A DNA stretch of 64,000 bases from Talpa occidentalis (taxonomy: Eukaryota; Chordata; Mammalia; Eulipotyphla; Talpidae): contig NW_023601433.1 of the NCBI RefSeq assembly GCF_014898055.3, positions 48,169,876 to 48,233,875 on the forward strand, read 5' to 3'. Below, piece after piece: positions 24,014-34,650 of this stretch. The position numbers and the translations under genes were made by a program. The stretch's first letter is position 1. Each line of letters starts with the position of its first letter. The notes beneath the pieces were generated by a model that ran no database searches, had not been told where the DNA came from, and saw only the letters and a list, made by a program, of their open reading frames with translations.

Positions 24014-24699
24014 TCCAGTTGTAATTGCCATTGGATATGACTTGAGTAGAGTGATCTAACTCTCACTCAACTTATTATGTTTCAAATTTAGCTTACATTT
24101 TAAGAAGATAATTTCTAAGCATCAGAAAGACAGGGAGATTTGGTGGACCCATGACATGTTGGAGTTTGTGTCGTGTGTAGGTGACCACAGGATGGAAACA
24201 GCACTGGCCACTGGTTGGACTAGGTGACTTAAAGGTGCTCTCAACTCAGAGATATTATGATTTTACTGCAAATGTAGTTAAATTACTGTTCAGGGCTCTG
24301 TTTTCTCATCTACAAAGTGAAACATGTGAACTAACTCAACATTTGTCAACCATTTCTTAAGAATGGTAAATCTTTTATTCTTCTTCAAATTCTTTTATAA
24401 AACTACAATATAAAAAAAGTTTATGGAAGCTTCCATCTATGGAAAAGGGGATGAGGAAGTCCTTGCTGCATTTTCTCAGTCTCCCTTGACTTCTCCTTAA
24501 GCAGCCTCTGAGGAATCTGAGAACTATAGTTTAAAAACCACAAGACTAAAATTTTTTTCTAATATTTCTAGTATCATAATTTTTATTATTGCCATAGAAT
24601 TATATAACTACCCTTTAACCAGTTTAAAAAATAATAAAAAGCTGTTATCCAACCTGTTTCAAGCTTGAGATTCACAAACAGGAAAGTATGCAGCAGACT

Positions 24700-24925
24700 G
24701 GTTTAAAATATGAACTTCAGATCTGGAAAAGCTCATGTTAAAATGTCTGCTCTGTATATTATTAATTTTGTAAAATAGTAATTTGTTTAGCCTCTCTAAG
24801 CCCAGTTGTAAAGGTAGAGCAAATACCCACTCTTGGGCTTTGGGGGGGGATGAAAAAGATCATTCATTAAAAGCTCATATAATGCTTGAAATGTGAAATA
24901 AATACTCAAAAAGGTAACTACATTA
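24700..24925 (+). repeat. MIR element
   Basis: The order ATGAACTTCAGATCTGGAAA, TTTAGCCTCTCTAAGCCCAG, AAAAGCTCATATAATGC and GAAATAAATACTCAAAAAGG follows MIR. A G8 run interrupts it at 24842-24849. A smaller MIR-like piece (CTCTGTTTTCTCATCTACAA) lies at 24290-24330. Confidence 0.6.
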
Positions 24926-25676
24926 TTAATAAAAAGACCAAATTGAACAAAACAATTTCTTACACATGACAATATTTTATCATTGCAAGTAAAAATTAGA
25001 CCCCAAGGATCGTATAATTACCTCCCAAACCTTGGAATAAAATAGGTCCAGCTAGAGGAAGATATCTGATGACCTTGATAGCAACCTCTACCATCTCCGC
25101 TGAACTTTCTGTGTCACTTTAAGCCAAGTCTTTGATCTTTTTAGGACTTTTTTACATTACAAAGTGAAAGTGAATATAAATATACACCTTAAAGAAGAAT
25201 GAAGGTTCAATTTATCCAAAAAACCACTAACTTTTGGAATAACTTCTCCAAAACTCAAAAGCTTTCTTGGTAAACTCCAATAGCTACCTCTTAAATTCAT
25301 GCCAAACATTCTAACAAGTTCTTTTTCTATCCAAGTATCAGTGATTCTTTTTGCCTAAAGTAGGAGTATATTTGTTCAGCAAACATTTCCTGCATACTTA
25401 TCCTTATAGGCTTTTAGAAGAAAACAAGGAAACAGCATAAATTATACCTTTAACAGAGCTTACAGTTTAATTCAGACTTGCAATCACTCATTAGTGGTTG
25501 TGCTAAGATGATTTGCAGTGACCCTTTACGTACCTGCCACTCAGCTTTCCTGACTACTTATTTTCCTTTGTTTCCCTCCTCTGCTAGTTCCTGGAAATAT
25601 CTTGGTGCTGCATGTCTATCAAAAGCACCCTTCTCTATCTGCCTACCTGAGCACATCTCCTGGGGCTACAAGCTCC
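24926..25676. other. Mostly unassigned DNA
   Basis: A weak MIR-like piece may lie at 25100-25170. Otherwise no feature is recognised up to the LINE-1 target-site duplication at 25677. Confidence 0.4.
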
Positions 25677-25692
25677 AAAACTTAACTCTCTT
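25677..25692 (+). repeat. LINE-1 target-site duplication, 3' side of element
   Basis: AAAACTTAACTCTCTT is identical to 32191-32206. It marks the genomic junction at the 3' (poly-A) end of the minus-strand LINE-1, followed at once by the TTTTAAATA tail complement. Confidence 0.95.
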
Positions 25693-25792
25693 TTTTAAAT
25701 ATGTATTTTATTTTATTTTATATAATTCTCACATCATTTTTATTTTTGCACAATGTATGCATTTTCATTTTGGTTATATTCCCCGTATAATA

Positions 25793-25853
25793 CCCCCCCC
25801 TTATTTTGGCCCTAATCCCTCCTCTTCTCCCCTTTGCCCCCCCACTCCCCGTT
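25793..25853 (-). other. LINE-1 3'UTR G-rich tract (G-quadruplex candidate)
   Basis: On the element strand this region has several G runs separated by short loops, including a run of seven and one of eight. A G-rich 3'UTR tract is a known feature of mammalian LINE-1. The related insertion at 51225-51703 keeps the same tract on the plus strand at 51541-51591. Confidence 0.7.
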
Positions 25854-25997
25854 AGTTTGTCTCTGGTTGTGGTTGCTTGTTGATTTTGATTTTTTCTTTA
25901 TTATAATTAGTCTTTTTCCTGGTCCCTTATTTAGGTTTTCTAAATTCCTGCTAAGAGTGAGATCATCCAATATTTTTCTTTTTCTTTCTGGCTTACT

Positions 25998-28900
25998 TCA
26001 CTGAGCATGATCCCTTCTACTCCATCCATGTTGCTGCAAATGGCATGAGTTTATCTTTTTGATTGCTGTGTAATATTCCATTGTGTATATGTACCACATC
26101 TTCTTGATCCAGTCATCTATTTTTGGGCATTTGGGTTGTTTCCAAAGCTTAGCTATTGTAAATAGTGCTGTTATAAACATAGGGGTGCAGGTGTCCTTTT
26201 GAATTAATATTTCTGTGTCCTTTGGGTAAATACCTTGGAGTGGAATTGCAGGATCATATGGAAGCTCCATCTTTAGTAGATTGAAGAATCTCCACAGTTT
26301 TCCATAATGGTTGGGCCGTTTTGCACTCCCACCAGCAGTGCAGGAGAGTTCCTTTTTCTCCACATCCTCACCAACATTTGTTGTTGCTAGTTTTTTTAAT
26401 ATGTGCCATTCTCACTGGTGTAAGATGGTGTCTCATTGTAGTTTTGATTTGCATTTCCCTGATTACAAGTGAGGTTGAACATTTTTTCATATGCCTGTTG
26501 GCCATTTGCATTTCCTCTTTAGAGAAGTTTCTTTGTAGTTCTTCTACCCATTTTTTGACTGCGTTATTTACTTTGTTTTTGTTGAGTCTCTTCAGCTCTT
26601 TGTAGATTTTTGTGATCAGTCTTTTATCATTAGAGTTGTATGTGAAAATTTTCTCCCAGTGGGTGGGGTGTGTCTTTGTTTTTGTTATTGTCTCTTTTGC
26701 TGTGCAGAAGCTCTTTAATTTGATGTAGTCCCAGCTGTAGATCTTTGCCTTCACTATCACTGCTTTGGGTGATGTGTCTGCAAAGATGTCTTTGATGTGC
26801 ATATCATGTAATGTTTCGCCTATATTTTCTTCTATATATTTTATGGTTTCAGGTCTTATGTCTAGTTCTTTAATCCATTTTGAGTTGGTTTTTGTGCTTG
26901 GTGTGAGGTAGTAGTCAAGCTTCATTCTTTTTTTTTTTTAAAGAGGCATGTATTTTTATTTATTTATGATTTATTTGTTTGTTTGTTTGTTTGTTTTGTT
27001 TATACATGCAATGGGTACAGTCAGAAGTGCAGGAGGGTGAGAGAATTCACCAGAGCCAGAGTGGGGAGCAGAGCAGGCAGAAGGACTGGAGTACGCTGCT
27101 GAGGGGAGCAGCAGGCGGCAGGAGAGGTCTGCGTGCCATGTGGGACCCTCCTCTGGTGGCCGGGGAGCAGCCGGGAATCGAACCGGCACTGCAGAGGCCG
27201 TGGGCAGCTTCGCAACCCAGCACTCAACCTCTGCGCCACCGGGGAGGCCCTCAAGTTTCATTCTTTTGCATGTAGTGATCCAGTTTTCACAGCACGATTT
27301 GTTGAACAAACATTCTTTGCTCCAGTGCATATTCTTTGCTCCTCTGTCAAAGATTAGTTGACTGTAAATCTGTGGGCTTATTTCTGGATTTTCTATTTGG
27401 TTCCATTGGTCCATATGTCTGTTCTTGTTCCAATACCATGCAGTTCTGATTATTATGGCTTTGTAGTATAGTTTGAAATCTGGGAGTATAATGCCTCCAT
27501 TCCTTTTTTTTTTTTTTTTTTTTTTTCAGAAGATCTTTGGCTATTTGGGGTTTTTGGTGGCTCCATATGAATTTAATCAATATTTGTTCTATCTCTTTGA
27601 AGAATGTCATTGAAATTTTTATTGGAATAGCATTGAATCTGTAAATTGCTTTTGGTAGGATGGCCATTTTAATAATGTTAATTCTTCCAATCCATGAGCA
27701 GGGGATGTCTTTCCATTTCTTTGTGTCTTCTTCTATTTCTTTTAATAGTGTTTTATAGTTTTCTTTATATAGGTCCTTTACCTCTTTTCTTAGGTTTATT
27801 CCCAAGTATTTGATTTTTTTTTTCTTTTTGGTTTCAATAATAAAAGGGATTTTTTTTTTATTTCTTCTTCTTCAGATTTGTTGTTTGTGTATAGGAAGGC
27901 AACTGATTTTTGTGTGTTGATTTTGTATCCTGCCACTTTACTAAACTGATTGATGAGTTGAATTAGTTTTCTGTGGAGTTTTTGGGGTTCTCTCTATGTA
28001 TTATCATATCACCTGCAAATAGTGATAGTTTGACTTCTTCTTTTCTATTTGGATTCCTTGTATGTTTTTCTCTTGTCTTATTGCTCTGGCTAGGACTTCC
28101 AGTATTATATTGAAAAGCAGTGGTGAGAGTGGACATCCTTGTCTTGTTCCAGATCTTAATGGAAATGCTTTCAGCTTTTCACCATTGAGAATGATATTGG
28201 CTATGGGCTTGTCATAGATGGCCTTTATGATGTTGAGGTATGTTCCTGTATCCCAAAGATTTCAAGGGCCTTTATCATAAATGGGTGTTGTACTTTGTCA
28301 AAAGCTTTCTCAGCATCTATTGATATTATCATATGGTTTTTATATTTCTTTTTGTTGATGTGTTGGATTACATTGATTTATTTTCGGATGTTGAATCATC
28401 CTTGTGTCCCTGGAATAAATCCTACTTGGTCATGGTGAATGATATTATGGATACATTGTTGGATTCTGATAGCTAAAATTTTATTGAGGATTTTTGCATC
28501 AGTGTTCATTAGAGAGATTGGCCTGTAGTTTTCTTTTTTAGTGTTGTCCTTGTTCAGTTCTGGTATTGTTGCAATGTTGGCTTCATAGAACATGTTTGGT
28601 ATTATCCCTTCCTTCTCAATTTTTTGAAAGAGTTTGTGAAGGATAGGCACTAATTCATTTCTGAATGTTTGGTAGAATTCATATGAAAATCCATCTGGTC
28701 CTGGGCTTTTGTTTTGGGGAAGGTTTTAATTACCATTTCAATTTCACTTCTTATAATTGGTCTGTTTAGGTGTTCTATTTCTTCTTTATCTAGCGTTGAG
28801 TGATTTTAGAGTTGTAGGAATTTGTCCATCTCCTCCAGATTGAGCTTGTTTGCATATAACTGTTCATAGTAGTTTCTCATTATTCTTTTGATTTCTGCTG

Positions 28901-30093
28901 TGTCTGTTGTGATTTCTCCTCTTTCATTTGTGATCCTATTTATTTGTGCTTTCTCCCATTTTTCCTTTGTGAGCCTGGCTAGGGGTTTGTCTATTTTATT
29001 TTATTTTTTCGAAGAACCAACTTTTGGTTTCATTGATCTTTTGGATTTTTTTTTAGTTTCGATTTCATTTATTTCTGCTTTGATTTTTTTTTTCTTTGAC
29101 TGGTTTTTGGGGTTTTTTTTGTTCTTTTTCTAGTTCTTTGAGCTGTAAGATTAGGTTGTTTCTTTGTGTTCTTTCTTATTTTTTGATGTGAGCCTGTATT
29201 GCTATGTATTTTCCTCTTATTACTGTTTTTGCTGCATCCCATACATTTAGGATATTGGTGCCCTCCTTGTCATTCAACTCAAAGTATTTTTAATTGTTTC
29301 TTTGATCTCCTCATTAGTCTAGTGGTCTTCCAGTAATGTGGGTTTCAATTTCCATGAGGTAGGAGAGATCCTTGCCTTCTTTTTTGTGGTTTATTTCTAG
29401 TTTAATGCCTTCATGGTCAGAGAAGATGGTTGCTATGATTTCCATCTTGGTATATCTGTTGATGTTTGTCTTGTGTCCCAGTATGTGATCGATCCTGCAG
29501 AATGATCCGTGTGCACAAGAAAAATGTGTACTCAGATTTTTTTGGGTTCAGTGTTCTGTAGATATCTGTTAAGCCCGTGAGCTCTAGATTCTTATTTAGA
29601 GCTTTAATGTCCTCACTTATTTTTTGTCTCATTGATCTATCCATTGTTGATAGTGGTGTGTTAAAGTCTCCTACTATAGATGTGTTTTCTCTGATGTCTG
29701 TTTTCAGAGATGATAATAATTGTCTGGTATATTTTGGTGCACCTTCATTTGATGAGTATATGTTAATGAGTATTATATCTTCTTGAATTATTGTCCCCTT
29801 AAAAATAATGTAGTGACTGCCTGGGTCTCTTTTTGCCTTTTTGAGTTTGAAATATTTTATCTGATATAAGTATTGCTGTTCCTGCTTCTTTTTTGGTCCT
29901 TTTTTTTTTGTAGGATTGTTTTCCATCCTTTTACTTTCAGCCTATTTTCATCTTTTGTAGTTAAGTGAGTTTCCTGGAGAAAGCAAAAGGTTGGGTTTTG
30001 TTTTTTAATCCAGCCTGCAACTCTGTGTCTTTTTAATAAAGATACATTTACATTTATAGTTAATAGTGATATGTTAGTGTCTGTGTTTGCCAT
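25998..30093 (-). pseudogene. LINE-1 ORF2 (endonuclease-reverse transcriptase), broken
   Basis: Starts at 30093 with MANTDTNISLLTINVN and ends at the stop at 25998-26000. Without the SINE and its duplicated target this is about 1250 codons, close to the usual ORF2 length. Endonuclease marks are visible: Asn in TINVN, Glu in LQETHL, and GDFNTPLSTMDRS in the frame 29417-29926. Reverse-transcriptase marks are [11 protein letters not shown] (28396-28650) and a DAEKAF block near 28296-28320. At the catalytic box the sequence reads LFAGDMI (near 28000-28030) where the family has FADD, so the first catalytic Asp is changed to Gly by one transition. The C-terminal frame 25998-26363 ends in the conserved WIKKMWYIYTMEYYTAIKK block. 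Several frameshifts, an in-frame Lys run from a 23-base homopolymer (27504-27526) and a SINE break the frame. Confidence 0.93.
26915..27267 (-). mobile_element. tRNA-derived SINE nested in LINE-1 ORF2
   Basis: The SINE body is 26932-27250, minus strand, and near consensus with an intact B-box complement (GAATCGAACCGGC). Target duplications TCAAGCTTCATTCTTTT (26915-26931) and TCAAGTTTCATTCTTTT (27251-27267) differ at one base. The tail carries a (TTTG)n run. It splits ORF2 between the frames 26368-26925 and 27347-27805. The open frames of 74-147 aa here are SINE read-through. Confidence 0.96.
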
Positions 30094-30113
30094 TTTGTTT
30101 GTCTTTTCTCTGG

Positions 30114-30115
30114 TT

Positions 30116-30158
<43 letters not shown>

Positions 30159-30162
30159 TTTC
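30114..30162 (-). repeat. (TTTA)n expansion in the LINE-1 inter-ORF spacer
   Basis: About twelve TTTA units on the plus strand sit between the ORF1 stop (30180) and ORF2 start (30093), making up most of the spacer. Confidence 0.9.
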
Positions 30163-30179
30163 TCTTGTTTCATTCTTAT

Positions 30180-31394
30180 TCATCCCCCTGTTGGTTCGGG
30201 CTTTAGGACTCTTTGTAGTATTTTTTTGGAGTGGGGTTTAGTCGTAATGAAATTCAGGAGTTTTTGTTTGCCTGGGAATGTCCTTATTCTTCATAGAGGA
30301 AGGAAAGCTTTGTGGGATAGAGTATTCTTGGTTGGCATTTGTTGTTTTGAAGCCTGTTGAGTCTTTCCACTCTCTCCTTGCCTGTAGTGTTTCTTTGGAG
30401 AAGTCTGATGTCAGCCTAATAGGTTTTCCTTTGCATGTTATCTATTTCTTCCCTCTTGTCGGGTTCATTATTTTTTCCTTGTTTTAGGTTCTTGGGAGCT
30501 TTACTATTATGTGTCTTGCTGTAGTTTTCTTTTCATCATGGAAGTTTGGTATTCTTCTTGCTTCTTGTATGTCTATTTTCAGTTCCTTCTTCATGTTTGG
30601 AAAACTCTCCTCAATTATTTCCTTGAATATTTTCTCTGTTCCTATGTCTCTCTCTTCTCCTTCCGGGATTCCTATAACTCTTATATTTCCTTTCCTCATG
30701 CAATCAGATAGTTCCCAAAGTCTTTCTTCATTTTTATTCATTTGTACTTCTCTTTCCTTTTCTGCTTTGGTTCTTTTTATTTCTGTGCCTTCAGAGTACT
30801 ATCCGTTCTTCCATTTCCTCTATTCTGCTATCACTGCTTTTCCCAGAGTTCTTTAGCTCCTCCATAAATCCTTTGATCTCCTGCATTTCTTTCACTTCCC
30901 TCTTTAGGGACTCAATTTCATTCTTCTGATCATTGATTATTTTTCCCTTATCATTGTTTTCCTTTATAACTTCTGTCAGTTTTTTTTTTTAAGATTGATT
31001 GATTGATTGATTTATACAAGCACTGGGTACAGTCAGAAGCACAGGAGGATGAGAGAATTCACCAGAGGGGAGCAGCGGGCGCAGCAGGAGAGGTCTGCGG
31101 GCCATGTGGGACCCTCGCTGGTGGCCAGGGATCGAACCAGCGCTGCAGAGTTTGGGGGCAGCTTCACAGCCCAGCGCTCAACCACTGCACTACCAGGGGA
31201 GGCCCTTCTGTCAGTTTTTTAATCATGGCAATTTTAAATTCTCTTTCTGGAAGGTTCAGAAGTTCTTCCAAGTCTCTGATGTTGCAATCTGGTAGGTGAT
31301 TTTCTTTTGTGGTGTGTCTTTTCCCTGAGGACTTACTTGGTTATTTGTAGTTTTTCTTCTCACTGCTGCTTATTTTCTAATTTGTCCTATGCAT
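30180..31394 (-). pseudogene. LINE-1 ORF1 (RNA-binding chaperone), broken
   Basis: The probable start is the ATG complement at 31392-31394 and the stop is 30180-30182 after LKPEPTGG. Without the inserted SINE this is about 325 codons, a normal ORF1 size. Visible parts in order are: an N-terminal Ser/Lys-rich region with two in-frame stops, LPDCNIRDLEELLNLPERE, a Glu/Lys-rich coiled-coil stretch, and the RRM-side segment IRVIGIPEGEERD followed by RHIIVKLPRT in frame 30484-30741. ORF1 normally forms a trimeric nucleic-acid chaperone that packages LINE-1 RNA. A SINE at 30986-31205 interrupts the coiled coil, and stops and frameshifts destroy the protein. Confidence 0.85.
30971..31220 (-). mobile_element. 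tRNA-derived SINE nested in LINE-1 ORF1
   Basis: The SINE body is 30986-31205 with perfect 15-bp duplications TTCTGTCAGTTTTTT at 30971-30985 and 31206-31220. It is shorter than other copies because an internal block between the CACCAGAG and GGGGAGCAG complements is missing. The head and B-box complement (GGATCGAACC) are intact. Confidence 0.95.
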
Positions 31395-32190
31395 TGGGAC
31401 ACTGTTACTGGTACTGGCTGGCATCTTTTTGGTGTGCTCTTTCTGGGATGTCAGAAACTGGTGGTCCAATTGAGTCAAATACCATTATGCCAGAAGTCCA
31501 GTAGGGCAGTGGTACTATGAATATGTTAATAGTCACTGTCACAGAGTATCTCCCCCTTCTGTATTTGTTTAATTCCAAAGGTGTGTCTTTTTTTTTATTT
31601 ATTTTTTTTGAATGGTTGAATTTTATTTTATTTTATTTTTTTAAAGATTTATTTATTTATGCATACAAGAGCTGGGGTACAGGCCAGCAATGCAGGGGGT
31701 GAGAAGATTCACCAGAGACAGAGCAGGGAATAGAACAGGCAGATCGATGGAAATACACTGTTGAGGGGAGCAGCGGGAGAGTCAGGAGAGGTCTGCTGCA
31801 CCATGTGGGTTGCGTCTTGAGGTCCCACAGACTACCCTGGAGATGGGGTGGCTGGATCACCTGCTGGGCTCCAAATCGCTGGATCCCCCCCGGGGCTCTG
31901 ACTCCCTGCCAGGCGGGGCCTGGTCTGTGTAGGCCTTCAGCTCACCTCTGGCTATAGGGGCAGCCCTTTCCCAATTCCACACGGTCTTGGTGGGCTCTGG
32001 AGGCAAAGACCCCTATTCTAGAATGGCAAGTGAGAAGGGCACTTCCCTGTGCCTGCAGTCTGCCCAGGTGGTGTCTGGAACCCCCTCTGGGCTCTGTCTG
32101 GAGGCTACCAGAAGGGGCCTGACTTGTGGGGGCCCCTCAGCTCACCTCTGGCTGTGGGAGCAGCCCTTTCCCAGTTCCAAGCAGTCTCCT
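31395..32190 (-). promoter_or_regulatory. LINE-1 5'UTR/promoter with 200-bp repeat period
   Basis: This GC-rich segment at the 5' end of the element would hold its internal promoter. Two stretches, 31881-31987 and 32077-32190, align along their length with the shared word CAGCTCACCTCTGGCT. The word CAGCCCTTTCCCA recurs exactly 200 bases apart (31961 and 32161). This looks like at least two tandem promoter monomers, an arrangement known from mouse LINE-1. The ORF1-proximal part is interrupted by a truncated SINE. Confidence 0.7.
31640..31809 (-). mobile_element. Truncated SINE in the LINE-1 5'UTR
   Basis: Reverse-oriented SINE tail and body (AAAGATTTATTTATTTATGC onward) stop at CCATGTGGG, so the whole tRNA-like head is missing. 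No convincing target-site duplication is seen. Either the 5' part was never copied or a later deletion removed it together with some LINE-1 sequence. Confidence 0.8.
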
Positions 32191-32206
32191 AAAACTTAAC
32201 TCTCTT
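32191..32206 (+). repeat. LINE-1 target-site duplication, 5' side of element
   Basis: AAAACTTAACTCTCTT is the exact partner of 25677-25692. It defines the 5' boundary of the full-length LINE-1. Confidence 0.95.
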
Positions 32207-34424
32207 ATTTTTCTCCATGTGCCTAATAAAGACTCCCATCCTACAGACTCCAACAGTTAATGTTTAGAGGGAAAAGTTTAACAAGTGAATAAAGCTAATA
32301 GGTTTAATTCTCTCCTTCCCTAATTCTCATTTAAGGAGAATTTATGTTTATTTGATCTTAATAAACTACAATTAATTAGTCTGAAGCAATCTTTAGTTTA
32401 TGGAACGTGTGAGAAAGATAATTTTCTGCAGCATTTTATTTTGAAAATTTGTTGGCCTATGTTGTAAATTATGGAACCATTTATCAATGTGAGTTGGTTT
32501 AACAGAGAACATAAGTAAACAAACACATACGTACCTATACAATAGATATATTACATTTTTATTACATATCTACATATATATTTTATATAATATAAATAAA
32601 ATCCACTTCATAACACTTTAGGGCAAGCAAAATACAGCAAATCAAATCAACCCTGAGGACAAGGGTTTGTTGAGAAAATCTCCCTCATGCAGCTCTGTCT
32701 TCATTTGGGTTTTTAAGGAAGCAATGAGCATATGCAAAATTGATCTTATTTTTTTCTCTCTTATTGGAAGTTCTGAAAGAAGAAAGAGAACACAGATATA
32801 GATTAGCATAGTCTGTCTAAGAGTAATACCAAAGGTAAGTGTGCTTTGGGGTTTAAAATATTTGCTGGAAGCTATTTACTGACTGGTTACTAGGAGACAG
32901 CATGACTCATTGCTTACTTCCCCTCTGTGGCCAACTTTCAGTCATTTATCACCTAGCACATTGAATCAAGAGTGATAGAATCTTTAGAAGAAATTATGGA
33001 GTGCTCTATTCTGTTAAAAAGGCACTAAACTGTGAAAATAAAATGATCACTGAAGATGAGGTCTACCAAGAAAGTATCTCCAGGGTTTTATTAGTGGTAG
33101 AGATATATGTACAAGATAAAATACAAACAATATATTGTAAAAAGCCATACATGGCAATAGTGAACCAATGTGGACAGTGAATATGTATCTTCCCTAAAGG
33201 CTTTCCCCTCATTTTCTGAATAAATATAAATACGTGTGCATTTAACCCAGTATTATTAAAACTCCTGCAATGAGACACTTAAAAATTCTCTTAATTTTTC
33301 TTAAAGATTAAAATTACTAGGATAGGTTAATGTGAATTCTAAACAAGCAGATCTTCTAAGATGATTATCAAATTATAAGATATATTATAAATAATGTGGG
33401 TATGAATTTACATATAGGAAAAAGTTGGCCAAGTCATCTCTGCACTGCCACTATCTAAAGGGCATCAGCAGTAATGTACAACTTGTTAGGAATTTTAATA
33501 AAAGAATATTTAATGTATTTCCATAATATCAGTATTGTCAAAGACAAAATCTAGACAATACAAGCTTTACCTACAGGAGTAGGAAATTATTATTACATTT
33601 CAAAAGAGTGGGACATTATGTGTTGTGGGTATGTTTGCATGAGTATATGAGAGGAGTGAGCAGGGGGACATATACCACTGATGTCAAAAGAAGTGAAGGG
33701 AGATGTGTCAAGAACATATTTTGCAATATTTACTTAAGTATTTACTCTGTATTTGGCCTTGACCTTCTTCACTTGCTTAAGTTGATATCAATATCTGTGC
33801 TTGCTGGGGAGTTGCAAAGGGGAGAAAGCAACAATTCACAGAAATCTAAGATCATTGAGAAGTGTTAATGACTCCAGACAGAGCACTTAGTACATATCTC
33901 TTAGGGAGAAAAAGAGAGGAAAGTTATAGAGAAAAGGGAGATTAACGTCCCTCAGAGCAACTTAAATTCCCCTCGTACAGGAGAGTGAGGACCTGCTTCT
34001 TCCTCTTGGTGCCATCCTAAGGTAGAAGCAGGTCATCTGGATGGGTGAGCAAGTGATGCCTCAGGGAAGTTCTTAAGGACTCTTGCCACACATTTGACAC
34101 CAAAGCCACGGAGCATAGACCATCATGTTGCTTGGGATCACGTGTCTCTAAGTGGCCACCAGAGAGATAGAGAAATTAAAACCCACCCTGTGTCCCCTTG
34201 TGTTTGTCAAATTCCCAAACCTTGCTCAAACTTGCTGATGGTGATGGTGAGGAAAGCCAAGAATGATTGAGCTTTTATTTCCTCCAACCCAGAGGGAAAA
34301 GTTTTAGAGATGATATTAAGTTGATCAATGGAGAGTAAATCACCTGAATTTATAAACTAAGATTTATACCTGTTACAAAAGTATAATGTGTTTTATTCCT
34401 GTATATCCCAGAGAACACATACAC
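32207..34424. other. Unassigned intergenic DNA
   Basis: AT-rich at 32550-32600. An 11-bp perfect inverted repeat lies at 33990-34034. Short open frames (33063-33278, 33608-33868) have no recognisable motif. Confidence 0.45.
33990..34034 (+). repeat. 11-bp inverted repeat (hairpin candidate)
   Basis: GACCTGCTTCT at 33990-34000 is the exact reverse complement of AGAAGCAGGTC at 34024-34034, with a 23-base loop. It could fold in RNA, but no promoter or terminator context is visible. Confidence 0.6.
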
Positions 34425-34650
34425 ATGAGACAGATTGCTGGGTTTGAACTCCAGCTCCACCACTACCTAACTGGCTGTATGTGACCTGAACAAGTTTCTC
34501 AACTTCATTGACAGTTTCTTTATCTGTAAAACTGGGATTAATAATAATATCAATTTTACATGGCTGCTGCAGAATGAAATGAGATCTTCTGTATCTTTAG
34601 CAGAGTGAAGGCTCAATAATTATTAGTTATTATCATCATTATTATTATGT
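34425..34650 (+). repeat. MIR element, nearly full length
   Basis: The order GGGTTTGAACTCCAGCTCCA, CACTACCTAACTGGCTGTAT, TCTTTATCTGTAAAACTGGG, AGAATGAAATGAGATCTTC and AGTGAAGGCTCAATAATTAT follows MIR closely. Confidence 0.85.

Larger units (their letters stand above)
25693..32190 (-). mobile_element. Full-length LINE-1 with perfect TSDs
   Basis: A complete autonomous retrotransposon of about 6.5 kb, some 0.8 kb of which is nested SINE sequence. In element order it has a GC-rich 5'UTR (32190 down to about 31395), ORF1, a short spacer, ORF2 and a 3'UTR with a G-rich tract, ending at the tail by 25693. Identical 16-bp duplications at 25677 and 32191 prove insertion as one unit by target-primed reverse transcription. 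Three SINEs later landed inside it (26932-27250, 30986-31205, about 31640-31809). Both ORFs are broken by stops and frameshifts, so the copy is dead. It belongs to a family clearly younger than the elements at 4.6 and 15.1 kb. Confidence 0.96.

Noticed and set aside
26979..27361. Overlapping 73-147 codon frames on both strands
   Set aside because: All lie in or across the nested SINE; GC-rich read-through only.
30114..30162. CRISPR-like or satellite array
   Set aside because: A plain TTTA microsatellite in a LINE-1 spacer; no spacers or longer unit. The window is mammalian.
25998..31394. A functional LINE-1
   Set aside because: Multiple frameshifts and stops, SINE insertions in both ORFs, and a changed catalytic Asp.
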